The notes under the pieces were generated by a model. It saw only the letters and a list, made by a program, of their open reading frames with translations. It had not been told where the DNA came from and did no database searches. Source: Planctomycetaceae bacterium (lineage in GTDB: Bacteria; Planctomycetota; Planctomycetia; Pirellulales; UBA1268). Taken from it: 12,030 nucleotides of DNA. The position numbers and the translations under genes were made by a program. How positions within the stretch are numbered: position 1 is the stretch's first letter; each line of letters opens with the position of its first letter. The stretch spans positions 1-12,030 of the forward strand of contig CANHYS010000022.1 in NCBI GenBank assembly GCA_947464585.1, in the 5' to 3' direction. Shown here piece after piece: positions 1-6,917 of this stretch.

Positions 1-131
1 ATGGCCGAGCCGTGCACCCGTCCAAACGTGAGCCTGCGGGACAGCTGGATCGAAATCCACATCACGAGGCCAACGAAAGCGAACGCAGCGACGAGGCTGT
101 TTTCGCAAATGGCGTGTTGGAACATTTCCAT
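1..131 (-). CDS. madM: Malonate transporter subunit MadM, N-terminal part (cut by window edge)
   Basis: Only the first 43 codons lie in the window; the gene continues past position 1. The visible peptide starts MEMFQHAICENSLVAAFAF and continues with a first membrane segment and a stretch ending LTFGRVHGSA. That stretch is characteristic of MadM, the larger membrane subunit of the two-component MadL/MadM malonate carrier. The start at 131 is preceded by a GGAAGA ribosome-binding sequence; a second in-frame ATG lies two codons later. It begins 16 nt after the madL stop, so the two are surely co-transcribed. Family identity is from recognised sequence and from madL next door. The substrate could be another small carboxylate. 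Confidence 0.85.
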   Translation of the reverse strand, partial: MEMFQHAICENSLVAAFAFVGLVMWISIQLSRRLTFGRVHGSA

Positions 132-147
132 TGCGATCTTCCGCCGC

Positions 148-558
148 TCAGGTCTCTTCAGCCACGGCAGCCGTCTGCCAGGCTGCGTCTTCGGGCTTCG
201 GCCCGGCCCGGTTGGCCCGGTTGATGATGGCGATCGTGCAGCCGCACAGCAGCACCGCGCCGACCGCCGAAATCACCGCCACGGGGCCTCCCTTGAGGGC
301 TGCCACCACGTTCTGTTGGGCGGCCATGGCGACCACCACCGGAATGTACATGGCGGCCCAGAAGCCGACGCCCGCCTCGGTGGCATTGGGCATCAGGCCA
401 CGCTTGTGCAGATAGGTCCGCGCGGAGATCAGCAGAAGCATGGCGATCCCGACGCCCCCCACGTTCGCCTTGACGCCAATGAGACTGCCGAGCAGGTCGC
501 CCAGAAAGACTCCCAGCAGGTGGCAGACGGCCAGAAGGGCCGTTCCGTAAATGATCAT
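148..558 (-). CDS. madL: Malonate transporter subunit MadL
   Basis: The 136-residue protein is close to usual MadL length and starts MIIYGTALLAVCHLLGVFLG, the family's typical N-terminus. Later stretches VKANVGGVGIAMLLL (about residues 29-43) and AMYIPVVVAMAAQQNVVAAL (about 69-88) are also MadL-like. About four hydrophobic membrane segments are visible. In characterised systems MadL and MadM together import malonate with a cation. The start codon overlaps the stop of the upstream hydrolase gene as ATGA, pointing to translational coupling, and madM follows after 16 nt. No malonate decarboxylase gene is visible here, so the real substrate may differ. It may be whatever acid the hydrolase releases. 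Confidence 0.9.
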   Translation of the reverse strand: MIIYGTALLAVCHLLGVFLGDLLGSLIGVKANVGGVGIAMLLLISARTYLHKRGLMPNATEAGVGFWAAMYIPVVVAMAAQQNVVAALKGGPVAVISAVGAVLLCGCTIAIINRANRAGPKPEDAAWQTAAVAEET

Positions 559-1415
559 TTCGCTGCCGCCTTTTGCGGCTGGTCAGTTGCGGCTGGCTCG
601 AGAGTCAGTTTCTGCACGAATTCCAAGACGATGGGGTGGGACGGAACGACCATGCTGCCGTGATCTTCGTCCTTCATTTCCCTCAAAGTGACTTTCTTGT
701 GGCCCACCACCTTCAGCATCCGCCACATGTAGGCGTTTTCCTCGTATCGCCCGAACAATTCCTTCTTCCGGTCGCCCGTGATCAGGAGGATGGGCGGGGC
801 ATCACGACGGACGTGGTACAGGGGCGCCAATTCGTCGACGACCGGCTGCGTTTCGGGGATGCCCCTCTCGGCCCGGTAGGCGAAGTGCGTGATGCACTGG
901 CCGCTGTAGGGGATGATTCCCGCGAGCGTGTCGGCCTCCACTCCGTACGCCGCAAGCCAGCGTCGATCGAGTCCGACCATGAGAGCAAGGTAGCCGCCGG
1001 CGGAAGCGCCGCAGACCACGATGTGGCGAGGCGATCCGCCGTAGCGCTCGATGTTCTTCACCGTCCAGGCGACGGCCGCCGCGGCGTCGTCGATCGATGC
1101 CGGCGCCTTGGCCTGCGATGCCAGCCGATAGCCGGCCCCGACGACTGCAATACCCTGGTTGCAAAGCCCCTTCGGCAGCTGCCGCTCCCCCTTCGTGAGG
1201 CCGCCACCATGGAACCAGACCAGGGTGGTGAAGCCGTTGCTTCCCACCGGGTGGTGGATGTCGAGGAGGCAGCGTTCCCTCTGGGCGTCATCCGCCGGTT
1301 GCTCCCGGTAGGAGATGCCACGTTCGGTCTTATGCTCGTCTGCCGCCGACGAGGCGGTGGTCAGAGACAGCACGGTCAATGCGAGAAGGAGGGAAACCAG
1401 TTGCCGGGGGATCAT
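555..1415 (-). CDS. Secreted alpha/beta-hydrolase (HSL/BD-FAE-like esterase)
   Basis: The 286-residue protein has a signal peptide (about residues 1-25; Arg4, hydrophobic core LVSLLLALTVL, cleavage near SSAA). It then has an alpha/beta-hydrolase fold. The oxyanion motif HGGG is at 69-72 and the nucleophile elbow GASAGG has Ser138. Asp215 (ITGD) and His252 (EDHG) complete a plausible catalytic triad. These are marks of hormone-sensitive-lipase-like carboxylesterases, including ones acting on esterified polysaccharides. I chose 1415 because AGAGGAA lies just upstream; the frame stays open to 1523 but that extension would bury the signal peptide. The stop overlaps the madL start. Context suggests deacylation of imported or periplasmic glycans, with the acid passed to MadLM. 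That role is inference. Confidence 0.85.
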   Translation of the reverse strand: MIPRQLVSLLLALTVLSLTTASSAADEHKTERGISYREQPADDAQRERCLLDIHHPVGSNGFTTLVWFHGGGLTKGERQLPKGLCNQGIAVVGAGYRLASQAKAPASIDDAAAAVAWTVKNIERYGGSPRHIVVCGASAGGYLALMVGLDRRWLAAYGVEADTLAGIIPYSGQCITHFAYRAERGIPETQPVVDELAPLYHVRRDAPPILLITGDRKKELFGRYEENAYMWRMLKVVGHKKVTLREMKDEDHGSMVVPSHPIVLEFVQKLTLEPAATDQPQKAAAK

Positions 1416-1446
1416 TGAGAATTCCTCTTGCAAACAGCAAAGCCGA

Positions 1447-2583
1447 TTAGGGGGCCGCCACCGTCTCACCGCCGTTGCGGCTCCCCAGCCCCTGGTAGAC
1501 ATCGATTGCAATGGAGTCGGCAATGAAGGTCACCGACCCGTCCGCAAAGGCATGGACCACGCCGCCAGGATGGTTGCTTCGCGAGACATACACGCCGCGG
1601 CTGTTGCCGTAGTCAGTGGTCGAGCCATTGATCAAGCCGGACGGACGGCGGTCGTTGGGAGGACAGACCGTGTTGATGAGCGTGCAGTGGTTGACAGGCC
1701 TCCACCACAGCGCCCCCATCGTCCCAGTGTAGGTGCCGGCCGCGCCGGCTGTAGCGGAGGCGTCAAGGTAGCTGTCGATCTGGGACTGGGTGATTGGGCC
1801 GTCGAACGTTGTTTGATTGCCGCTCCAGGAGATACCCAGGCCAATGCATGTCTTGGCGTTGAACGCTGACGCTGGGCCTTCGCTCCCCAACGTTCCTGGC
1901 CCAAGCAACTGCTCGCCGACGAGGATTGTCTTCGACAGCCCGTCGGTGAATTCCCGCAACGGATTCATCTTCCGCAGGCGGATCGCCCCGTTGAGTGCCG
2001 AGTCGGTACCGACATCCGAGGAAGACGCGATCGGACGGGTGTTCAACTGTGTCCAGGAAAGGTTTGGCCCTGTGCTCAGCGGATACGTGCAGTTGGCCAG
2101 GGTCGACGAATCGCCATAGACGCCCGCGGATGGGCATACGTAGGAATTGACTCGTTTTCCTTGATAGATGCTGACCAGCGTTGCGTCGGTCGAGGCGAGC
2201 CGCCAGGGTACTCCAGAGTAGGTCCCGCTCGATGGGGTGCTGTCAACACGCATCTTGTCATAAAGAATCTGCTCCTCGACGTAGGGCAACAGCAGGACAT
2301 GTGTCCCGTAGCCGCTGAAGCCGGCGCCAGCGATGATCGCGCTGTCGGCGATCGTGCCGCCGACGATACCGCGAGGAAAGCCCTTGTTGACCGACTCGTA
2401 ATTGCTGACTCCCAACGCGATCTGCTTGGAGTTGTTGATGCACACTGACCTCCGCCCAGACTCGCGGGCAGTCTGCACGGCTGGCAAGAGAAGGCCGACG
2501 AGCGTGCCAATGATGGCGATCACCACCAGGAGTTCCACCAACGTGAAGGCCGATCGCCGCCGAGATTCTGGCACATCGCTCAT
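1447..2583 (-). CDS. DUF1559 domain protein with type II pseudopilin N-terminus
   Basis: The 378-residue protein begins with a prepilin leader: basic RRRSA, then FTLVELLVVIAIIGTLVGLL, with cleavage expected between Ala12 and Phe13 and Glu at +5 of the mature chain. The usual -1 glycine is alanine here. The motif CINNSKQIALGVSNYE and the C-terminal pattern around HAFADGSVTFIADSIA are typical of DUF1559 (SBP_bac_10 type), a family expanded in planctomycetes with unknown function. AAAGGAA stands about 8 nt before the start. The gene lies 99 nt downstream of the LacI-type regulator and has its own predicted promoter overlapped by an operator-like palindrome. Its presence inside a glycan-use operon suggests a role in surface handling or uptake of polymer, which is inference. 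Confidence 0.9.
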   Translation of the reverse strand: MSDVPESRRRSAFTLVELLVVIAIIGTLVGLLLPAVQTARESGRRSVCINNSKQIALGVSNYESVNKGFPRGIVGGTIADSAIIAGAGFSGYGTHVLLLPYVEEQILYDKMRVDSTPSSGTYSGVPWRLASTDATLVSIYQGKRVNSYVCPSAGVYGDSSTLANCTYPLSTGPNLSWTQLNTRPIASSSDVGTDSALNGAIRLRKMNPLREFTDGLSKTILVGEQLLGPGTLGSEGPASAFNAKTCIGLGISWSGNQTTFDGPITQSQIDSYLDASATAGAAGTYTGTMGALWWRPVNHCTLINTVCPPNDRRPSGLINGSTTDYGNSRGVYVSRSNHPGGVVHAFADGSVTFIADSIAIDVYQGLGSRNGGETVAAP

Positions 2584-2627
2584 GACAGAGTTCCTTTCTT
2601 GCCCCCAAAAATACGTTCCGGCAAACT

Positions 2628-2643
2628 GCTAAAGTAGTTTAGC
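2628..2643. promoter_or_regulatory. Operator-like palindrome upstream of DUF1559 gene
   Basis: GCTAAAGTAGTTTAGC is a 16-bp palindrome with perfect 6-bp outer arms and one mismatched pair near the centre. It overlaps the predicted -10 box of the DUF1559 promoter. It matches 11 of 16 positions with a palindrome centred near 6780 in the GH130/GH26 divergent promoter. Size and symmetry suit a LacI-family dimer, and a LacI-type gene ends 40 bp away. An RNA hairpin role is possible but less likely because of the promoter overlap. Confidence 0.55.
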
Positions 2644-2664
2644 GGCTTGTTATGTGGGCGTCAA
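2636..2664 (-). promoter_or_regulatory. Predicted sigma70-type promoter for DUF1559-hydrolase-madLM
   Basis: On the minus strand a TTGACG -35 (2664-2659) is followed after exactly 17 nt by TAAACT as -10 (2641-2636). The matches to consensus are 5/6 and 4/6. Transcription would begin near 2629, giving a leader of about 45 nt. The -10 box is inside the palindrome at 2628-2643, so a bound repressor would block it. No experimental support is possible from sequence alone. Confidence 0.5.
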
Positions 2665-2682
2665 GAAGCATTTTCCTGCAGG

Positions 2683-3738
2683 TTATTGCTTCGCCGGCGC
2701 GGTGGATCCGCGGAGGACAAAATCGGCGTCAACTCGCACGTCGACGAACTGGCCCGTTGGCCGGCCCGCCGCCACCCGATCGAGGACGAGGGCTGCCGCC
2801 CGGGTGCCGATTTCGGTGGCCCGTTGTCTCACGGTCGTGAGCGGCGGCGTCATGGCGGCTGCGAAGTCGAGGTCCGCGAACCCCACTACCGAGATGTCGC
2901 GGGGCACTCGCAGGCCCAACTCTGCCGCCGACCGGTAGATGTGTACGGCCTCGTGGTCGGAAGCCGTCACGACTGCGGTCGGCGCCAGTTTGCTCGTGAG
3001 AAGCCGCCGAGCCACGTCGGGCCCATCGCTCCCGTCACGATTGAGATTCCAACTCCGATACGACACGTCCCGGTCGGCCTTCAACGCGTCTTCCAGGGCC
3101 CGCCGTCGCTCCACGTCCCAGCCCTGGGCCGGGCTCTCCCGGCTACCAACATAGGCGATTCGACGGTGGCCGAGGTCGAGGAGATGTCGCGCGACCACCT
3201 GCATCGCCCGGCCCTCGTGCGTGGCAACCGTGTCGCACATCGGCTTTGTGGCGTGGTAGTCGATCATCACCACCGGAACCGTTCGGTCTCTCAGCTCACG
3301 AGCATGATGGGCGTAGGCGAGCGCGAACGGGGGCCAGAGGATCAGTCCGTCGACACGGCGGTCGAGCAGTCGGTTCATCAGCTCGATTCCGCGCTGCTCA
3401 CTCGCCTCGAAGTGGGGCAGGTGTTCGATGTCGCCAAGCCAGACCGTGATCGGCAGCGTGTCGGCTTCGGCGAGTTTTGAGTGAATTCCTGACAGCACCG
3501 ACACCCAAAACGAATCGTAGGGCGGGATCACCACCCCGATCGTGTGCGTGCGGCCAGTCTGCATCCCGCTCACCAGCAGGTTGCGCCGCCAGCCGAGTTT
3601 GTTGGCTGCCTCGTCGACCCGTCGGCAGGCATCGGCCCCGAAACTGTCCCGATCGCCGCGCAGTATCCTCGAGGCGGCGGCCAGCGACACCTTGGCGTGG
3701 TCCGCGACGTCTTTCAGTCTGACTTTCCGTTCTGGCAT
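2683..3738 (-). CDS. LacI-family transcriptional regulator
   Basis: The 351-residue length is typical for the family. Residues 6-28 form the helix-turn-helix (VRLKDVADHAKVSLAAASRI), with AAASR in place of the common ATVSR. The hinge helix near residues 54-64 ends in TGRT, and Met59 stands where LacI/PurR carry the leucine that wedges into the operator centre. A periplasmic-binding-protein-like sensor domain follows (from IGVVIPP, about 67, through GHRRIAYVG and ISVVGFADLDFAAAMTPPLTTVRQ). No strong Shine-Dalgarno is visible, but the start lies 25 nt inside the end of the symporter gene, so coupling is likely. It probably senses a mannan-derived sugar and controls the operator-like sites near 2635 and 6780. 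The ligand is inference. Confidence 0.9.
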   Translation of the reverse strand: MPERKVRLKDVADHAKVSLAAASRILRGDRDSFGADACRRVDEAANKLGWRRNLLVSGMQTGRTHTIGVVIPPYDSFWVSVLSGIHSKLAEADTLPITVWLGDIEHLPHFEASEQRGIELMNRLLDRRVDGLILWPPFALAYAHHARELRDRTVPVVMIDYHATKPMCDTVATHEGRAMQVVARHLLDLGHRRIAYVGSRESPAQGWDVERRRALEDALKADRDVSYRSWNLNRDGSDGPDVARRLLTSKLAPTAVVTASDHEAVHIYRSAAELGLRVPRDISVVGFADLDFAAAMTPPLTTVRQRATEIGTRAAALVLDRVAAGRPTGQFVDVRVDADFVLRGSTAPAKQ

Positions 3739-5624
3739 GGGAGGATTCTACCACCACCGTCGGCCTCCATCTCGGCGGCGATGTCGGCAGGATAATCCTC
3801 GAGCCGGTCGTACCACGAGACTTTGAGCACCAGCATGCACACGGTCGCGATACCGAGCGCCCACGCCAACTTGGGAAAATCCTCGATCACGAGGTAGATG
3901 CCGCCGGCCGTGAGTGCCGTCTGCCAGACGATCCCGACGGCGACGTTGAACAGGTCGCGGGGCATGTCGCGATTGGCCGTCAGCCCGGGTTTCTCTCGGG
4001 AGAGTTCGTCGTGAATCGGTTGCCAGAATCCCCATGGTCGCACGCGGCGATAAAACCGCTTCAACACCTCCCGGTCGTCGGGCGCCGTCAGCAGGCTGCC
4101 GACGATGCTAGCGGCCAGCGAGATACCGAGGACGGCTGGAAAGATCGCGAGATTCTTTTCGAAGCCCCACAGCGTCGCATGGCCACTGAGTGCGACGGTG
4201 AATCCGAGGGCCGCGCCGATACCTGAGACCATGCCCCAAAAGTAGCCCCAGCCGTTGAATCGCCACCAGTGCCACTTGAGTACGTTGGCTGCGATATAGC
4301 CGCCGTACAGCGCCCCGACGATCCAGTTGACGACGTCCTGCAGGGCGTCGAGCATGAAGCCGACCGCCGTGCCCACGATCACCACGGCGATCGTCGTGGC
4401 GTAGCTCATGAGTACGTATGTGCGGTCGCTCGCGTGAGGATTGACGTATCGCTTGTAGATATCGTTGACAACGTAGGCCGGGGCGGCGTTGACGGTGGCG
4501 GCGTAGGTGCTCATGAAGGCGGCCAGCAACGCCGCCAGCAGGAGGCCGAACAGCCCCACGGGGATGAACTGCCGCATCGTGAGGGGCAGGATGAGGTCGA
4601 AATCGACCCGGTCACCCATTCCGGCGAGATCGTCACGCAGGTAGACCAGCGCCAGAACTGTAAGCCCCGTGATGAGCATGTAGCGGGGAAACAGGAGCAC
4701 GACGTTCACCAGACCGCTCATCAGGGCCGCCTCGCGGGGCGAGCGCGCCGAGAGGACCCGCTGCATGTCGTAGTTGGGGGCCGGACCGGCCATGCTCGAC
4801 AGCAGTCCTTTGACCAGCGACATGCCGACGAACAGAGAGAACAACTGCCAACCGTCCCCGGCGATCCTCGCGTTGGCCGCCGGCAGGATGGCCGACCAGT
4901 CGAGTGCCACCGTGTGTCCGAACCATATGGAATCCCACCCGGCAGGCACTGCCGTGGCAAGCATCTCCGGCGACACTCTCGCCATGGCGATCACCCCGAC
5001 GCCCACGCAGCCCAACGTCATGATCACGAACTGCAGCACCTCGGTGAACACGACGCTGTACATGCCCCCCTTGACGACGTACAGCGTCGTCAAGGCCGTG
5101 ACGGCCAGGCCGTAGAGATTGGCGTTGGTCGCCGGGTCGGCGGCCAGCTGCCAGGGCAGGAACGTGGCGGCGAACTTGCCGATGCCGATGAAACCATAGG
5201 CCAGAAAGCCCACGACGTTGATCAGTGCGAAGAGCACGACGACGAGGTGGGCTGCCTGCGCGCCGCGGGATGTGCCGAACCGGTGCTCGATCCAGTCGGC
5301 ACCGGTGACCACGCCCGATCGGCGCATCCACACCGACAGGTAGGCCATCATGATGACCTGGTTGAACACCGGCCACAGCCAGGGAATCCACACGCTCTTG
5401 AGGCCGTAGACGAACAGCCAGTAGACCATCAGCATCGTGCCGCTGATGTCGAACATCCCCGAAGCGTTGGAGACCCCGAGCAGATACCAGGGGATGGAGT
5501 TGCCCCCTAGGAAATAGCTGCGGATGTTCTTCGAGGCCAGGCCTGAAATCCAGAACCCGACAGCCAGCGTCAGGATGACGAAGGCGGCGATGATGGCCGC
5601 GTCGATCGGATGCAGCGTGGTCAC
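3714..5624 (-). CDS. SSS-family sodium:solute symporter
   Basis: The 636-residue integral membrane protein begins with a first membrane segment (about 8-28), then ASKNIRSYFLGGNSIPWYLL and GVSNASGMFDISGTM. These are hallmark stretches of the solute:sodium symporter family (SGLT/PutP type, LeuT-like fold). About 13-15 membrane spans are apparent. A soluble stretch around residues 515-565 precedes two more C-terminal spans, a layout common in larger sugar-type SSS members. It starts with GTG three nt after the GH130 stop with no good Shine-Dalgarno, so it probably depends on coupling to GH130 translation. Its end overlaps the regulator start by 25 nt. The likely cargo is mannose or manno-oligosaccharide feeding GH130; substrate cannot be read from sequence. 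Confidence 0.9.
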   Translation of the reverse strand: MTTLHPIDAAIIAAFVILTLAVGFWISGLASKNIRSYFLGGNSIPWYLLGVSNASGMFDISGTMLMVYWLFVYGLKSVWIPWLWPVFNQVIMMAYLSVWMRRSGVVTGADWIEHRFGTSRGAQAAHLVVVLFALINVVGFLAYGFIGIGKFAATFLPWQLAADPATNANLYGLAVTALTTLYVVKGGMYSVVFTEVLQFVIMTLGCVGVGVIAMARVSPEMLATAVPAGWDSIWFGHTVALDWSAILPAANARIAGDGWQLFSLFVGMSLVKGLLSSMAGPAPNYDMQRVLSARSPREAALMSGLVNVVLLFPRYMLITGLTVLALVYLRDDLAGMGDRVDFDLILPLTMRQFIPVGLFGLLLAALLAAFMSTYAATVNAAPAYVVNDIYKRYVNPHASDRTYVLMSYATTIAVVIVGTAVGFMLDALQDVVNWIVGALYGGYIAANVLKWHWWRFNGWGYFWGMVSGIGAALGFTVALSGHATLWGFEKNLAIFPAVLGISLAASIVGSLLTAPDDREVLKRFYRRVRPWGFWQPIHDELSREKPGLTANRDMPRDLFNVAVGIVWQTALTAGGIYLVIEDFPKLAWALGIATVCMLVLKVSWYDRLEDYPADIAAEMEADGGGRILPCQNGKSD

Positions 5625-5627
5625 GGA

Positions 5628-6671
5628 TCAGAAGACAGCCGAGTTGTTTTGGACGAACGTCACGAGTTCGCTGAGCCTCGCGTAGGCCACGCATGTGGAC
5701 GAATCAGCGGCCCCATAATAGATCGCCAGCCGGTCGGTGGTGGCGTCGTGCAACGCCGCGCAGGGGAAGACGACGTTCGGCACGTGGCCCGAGACCTCGT
5801 AATCGGCCTCCGGGGTGAGGAGATGCTGGTTGGTGCGAGCCAGCACCCGCCACGGTTCGTCGCGGTCGAGCAGGGCGGCCCCCATGCTGTAGACGAAGCC
5901 GTTGCACGTGTCCATCACGCCGTGATAGATCATCAGCCAGCCGTCCGGCGTCTCGATCGGGATCGGACCGGCACCGATCTTCGTCCGCTGCCACCACTGC
6001 CCGAGATGCTCTCCTCCCTTCCGCATGACGACGCGATGCACGCCCCAGTGAATCAGGTCGGGGCTCTGGCTCAGATAGATGTCGCCAAAGGGCGTGTGGC
6101 CGTTGTCGCTCGGCCGGCTGAGCATCATGTACTTGCCGCCGATCCGTCGTGGGAACAACACGCCATTGCGGTTGAATGGCAGAAATGCGTTTTCCAAACG
6201 CTCGAAGCTCTGGAAATCCTTGGTTCGAGCAAGGCTGATCGTGGGACCGTTGTGGCCACCGCACCAGGAGATGTAGTACGTGCCCTCAATGTTCACGACC
6301 CGCGGGTCATAGGCATAGTCACCGGGGTCGGTGACGTGGTTGGTGAACTCGATCGGGGTGGTGTCGATCCGCCAGTGGAGGCCGTCGCTGCTGCGGCCGA
6401 GATGGAGTCGTGGGAACCGGCTGGTCTTTTCCAGACGCAACACCGCTACGTAATGGTCTCCAAACGGCACGACGGCGCTGTTGTAGATGCCCTGCACGTC
6501 CGGCAGCGGCCTGCGGCGGATAATGGGATTGGCATCGTGCCGCCAGATGACGTCGCTGCATGCACCCGGCCGCTCCTGCCAGGGAAACGTGGCTGGAACT
6601 GCACCGTCAGCCCTGTCCTGCTCCGCCATTCGTGCTGACGCAACCCCAACTGCAGTTCGGACCGATGCCAT
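5628..6671 (-). CDS. GH130 beta-mannoside phosphorylase-like enzyme
   Basis: The 347-residue protein without signal peptide is cytoplasmic. GH130 motifs appear in order: NSAVVPFG (64-71), YDPRV with the presumed general acid Asp122, RNGVLFP (168-174), RPSDNG (186-191), KIGAGPIPI (231-239), IYHGV (248-252), HVPNVVFP and IYYGAAD. Arg168, Arg186, Lys231 and His250 have nearly the spacing of the phosphate-binding residues I recall from characterised GH130 phosphorylases. This favours phosphorolysis of beta-1,4-mannosides to mannose-1-phosphate over hydrolysis. The frame is open to 6758, but GGAGAGG precedes the ATG at 6671 and the next ATG (6629) lacks such a site. First gene of the minus-strand operon, facing GH26. 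The acceptor (mannose, glucose or GlcNAc) is undetermined. Confidence 0.88.
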   Translation of the reverse strand: MASVRTAVGVASARMAEQDRADGAVPATFPWQERPGACSDVIWRHDANPIIRRRPLPDVQGIYNSAVVPFGDHYVAVLRLEKTSRFPRLHLGRSSDGLHWRIDTTPIEFTNHVTDPGDYAYDPRVVNIEGTYYISWCGGHNGPTISLARTKDFQSFERLENAFLPFNRNGVLFPRRIGGKYMMLSRPSDNGHTPFGDIYLSQSPDLIHWGVHRVVMRKGGEHLGQWWQRTKIGAGPIPIETPDGWLMIYHGVMDTCNGFVYSMGAALLDRDEPWRVLARTNQHLLTPEADYEVSGHVPNVVFPCAALHDATTDRLAIYYGAADSSTCVAYARLSELVTFVQNNSAVF

Positions 6672-6748
6672 GTCGCCTCTCCGATGCGTGCCCGACAGAC
6701 CACCCCGGGAAGCTGAATTCCCGGACTCAACGGTCCGTCCACGACCCC

Positions 6749-6777
6749 AGGGTATCACCTTGCCAGCCTGTGGTCAA
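6749..6777 (-). promoter_or_regulatory. Candidate promoter for GH130 operon
   Basis: Minus-strand TTGACC (6777-6772, 5/6 to the -35 consensus) is followed after 17 nt by TACCCT (6754-6749, only 3/6 to the -10 consensus). The -35 lies inside the palindrome near 6780. The leader to the GH130 start would be about 70 nt. The weak -10 keeps confidence low. Confidence 0.35.
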
Positions 6778-6787
6778 GTACTTTAAT
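6760..6787 (+). promoter_or_regulatory. Predicted sigma70-type promoter for GH26
   Basis: TTGCCA (6760-6765) and TTTAAT (6782-6787) each match consensus at 5 of 6 positions, with a 16-nt spacer. The operator-like palindrome fills the spacer's end and the -10 box. Transcription would start near 6794, leaving a leader of about 124 nt before the chosen GH26 start. Confidence 0.5.
6774..6786. promoter_or_regulatory. Operator-like palindrome in the divergent GH130/GH26 promoter
   Basis: TCAAGTACTTTAA contains a perfect AAGTACTT core with one further matching outer pair. Aligned in a 16-base frame it matches the palindrome at 2628-2643 at 11 of 16 positions (shared TAAAGTA and TT blocks). It overlaps the -10 of the rightward promoter and the -35 of the leftward one, so a single bound repressor could shut both. 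The LacI-type regulator of this operon is the obvious candidate. Confidence 0.5.
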
Positions 6788-6917
6788 ATGTGTTTTATGA
6801 GGTTGGCAGAGGCCGCGTTTGATCCTGCCGGGAGCGGCTACGATGACATGCGATCGCGGGGGCGATGACGGCGTTTTTGAACGAAGGGGAACAGTCACCA
6901 CACTGGACAGCGAACCG

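Noticed and set aside
1..663. Plus-strand open frame of 220 codons opposite madM, madL and the hydrolase end
   Set aside because: It is antisense to recognisable MadL/MadM sequence and shows low-complexity His/Arg/Gly-rich composition.
4269..5510. Plus-strand open frame of 413 codons opposite the symporter
   Set aside because: Its product is rich in His, Gln, Asp and Arg with no fold features. It mirrors the codons of a clear SSS symporter, a common artefact in GC-rich DNA.
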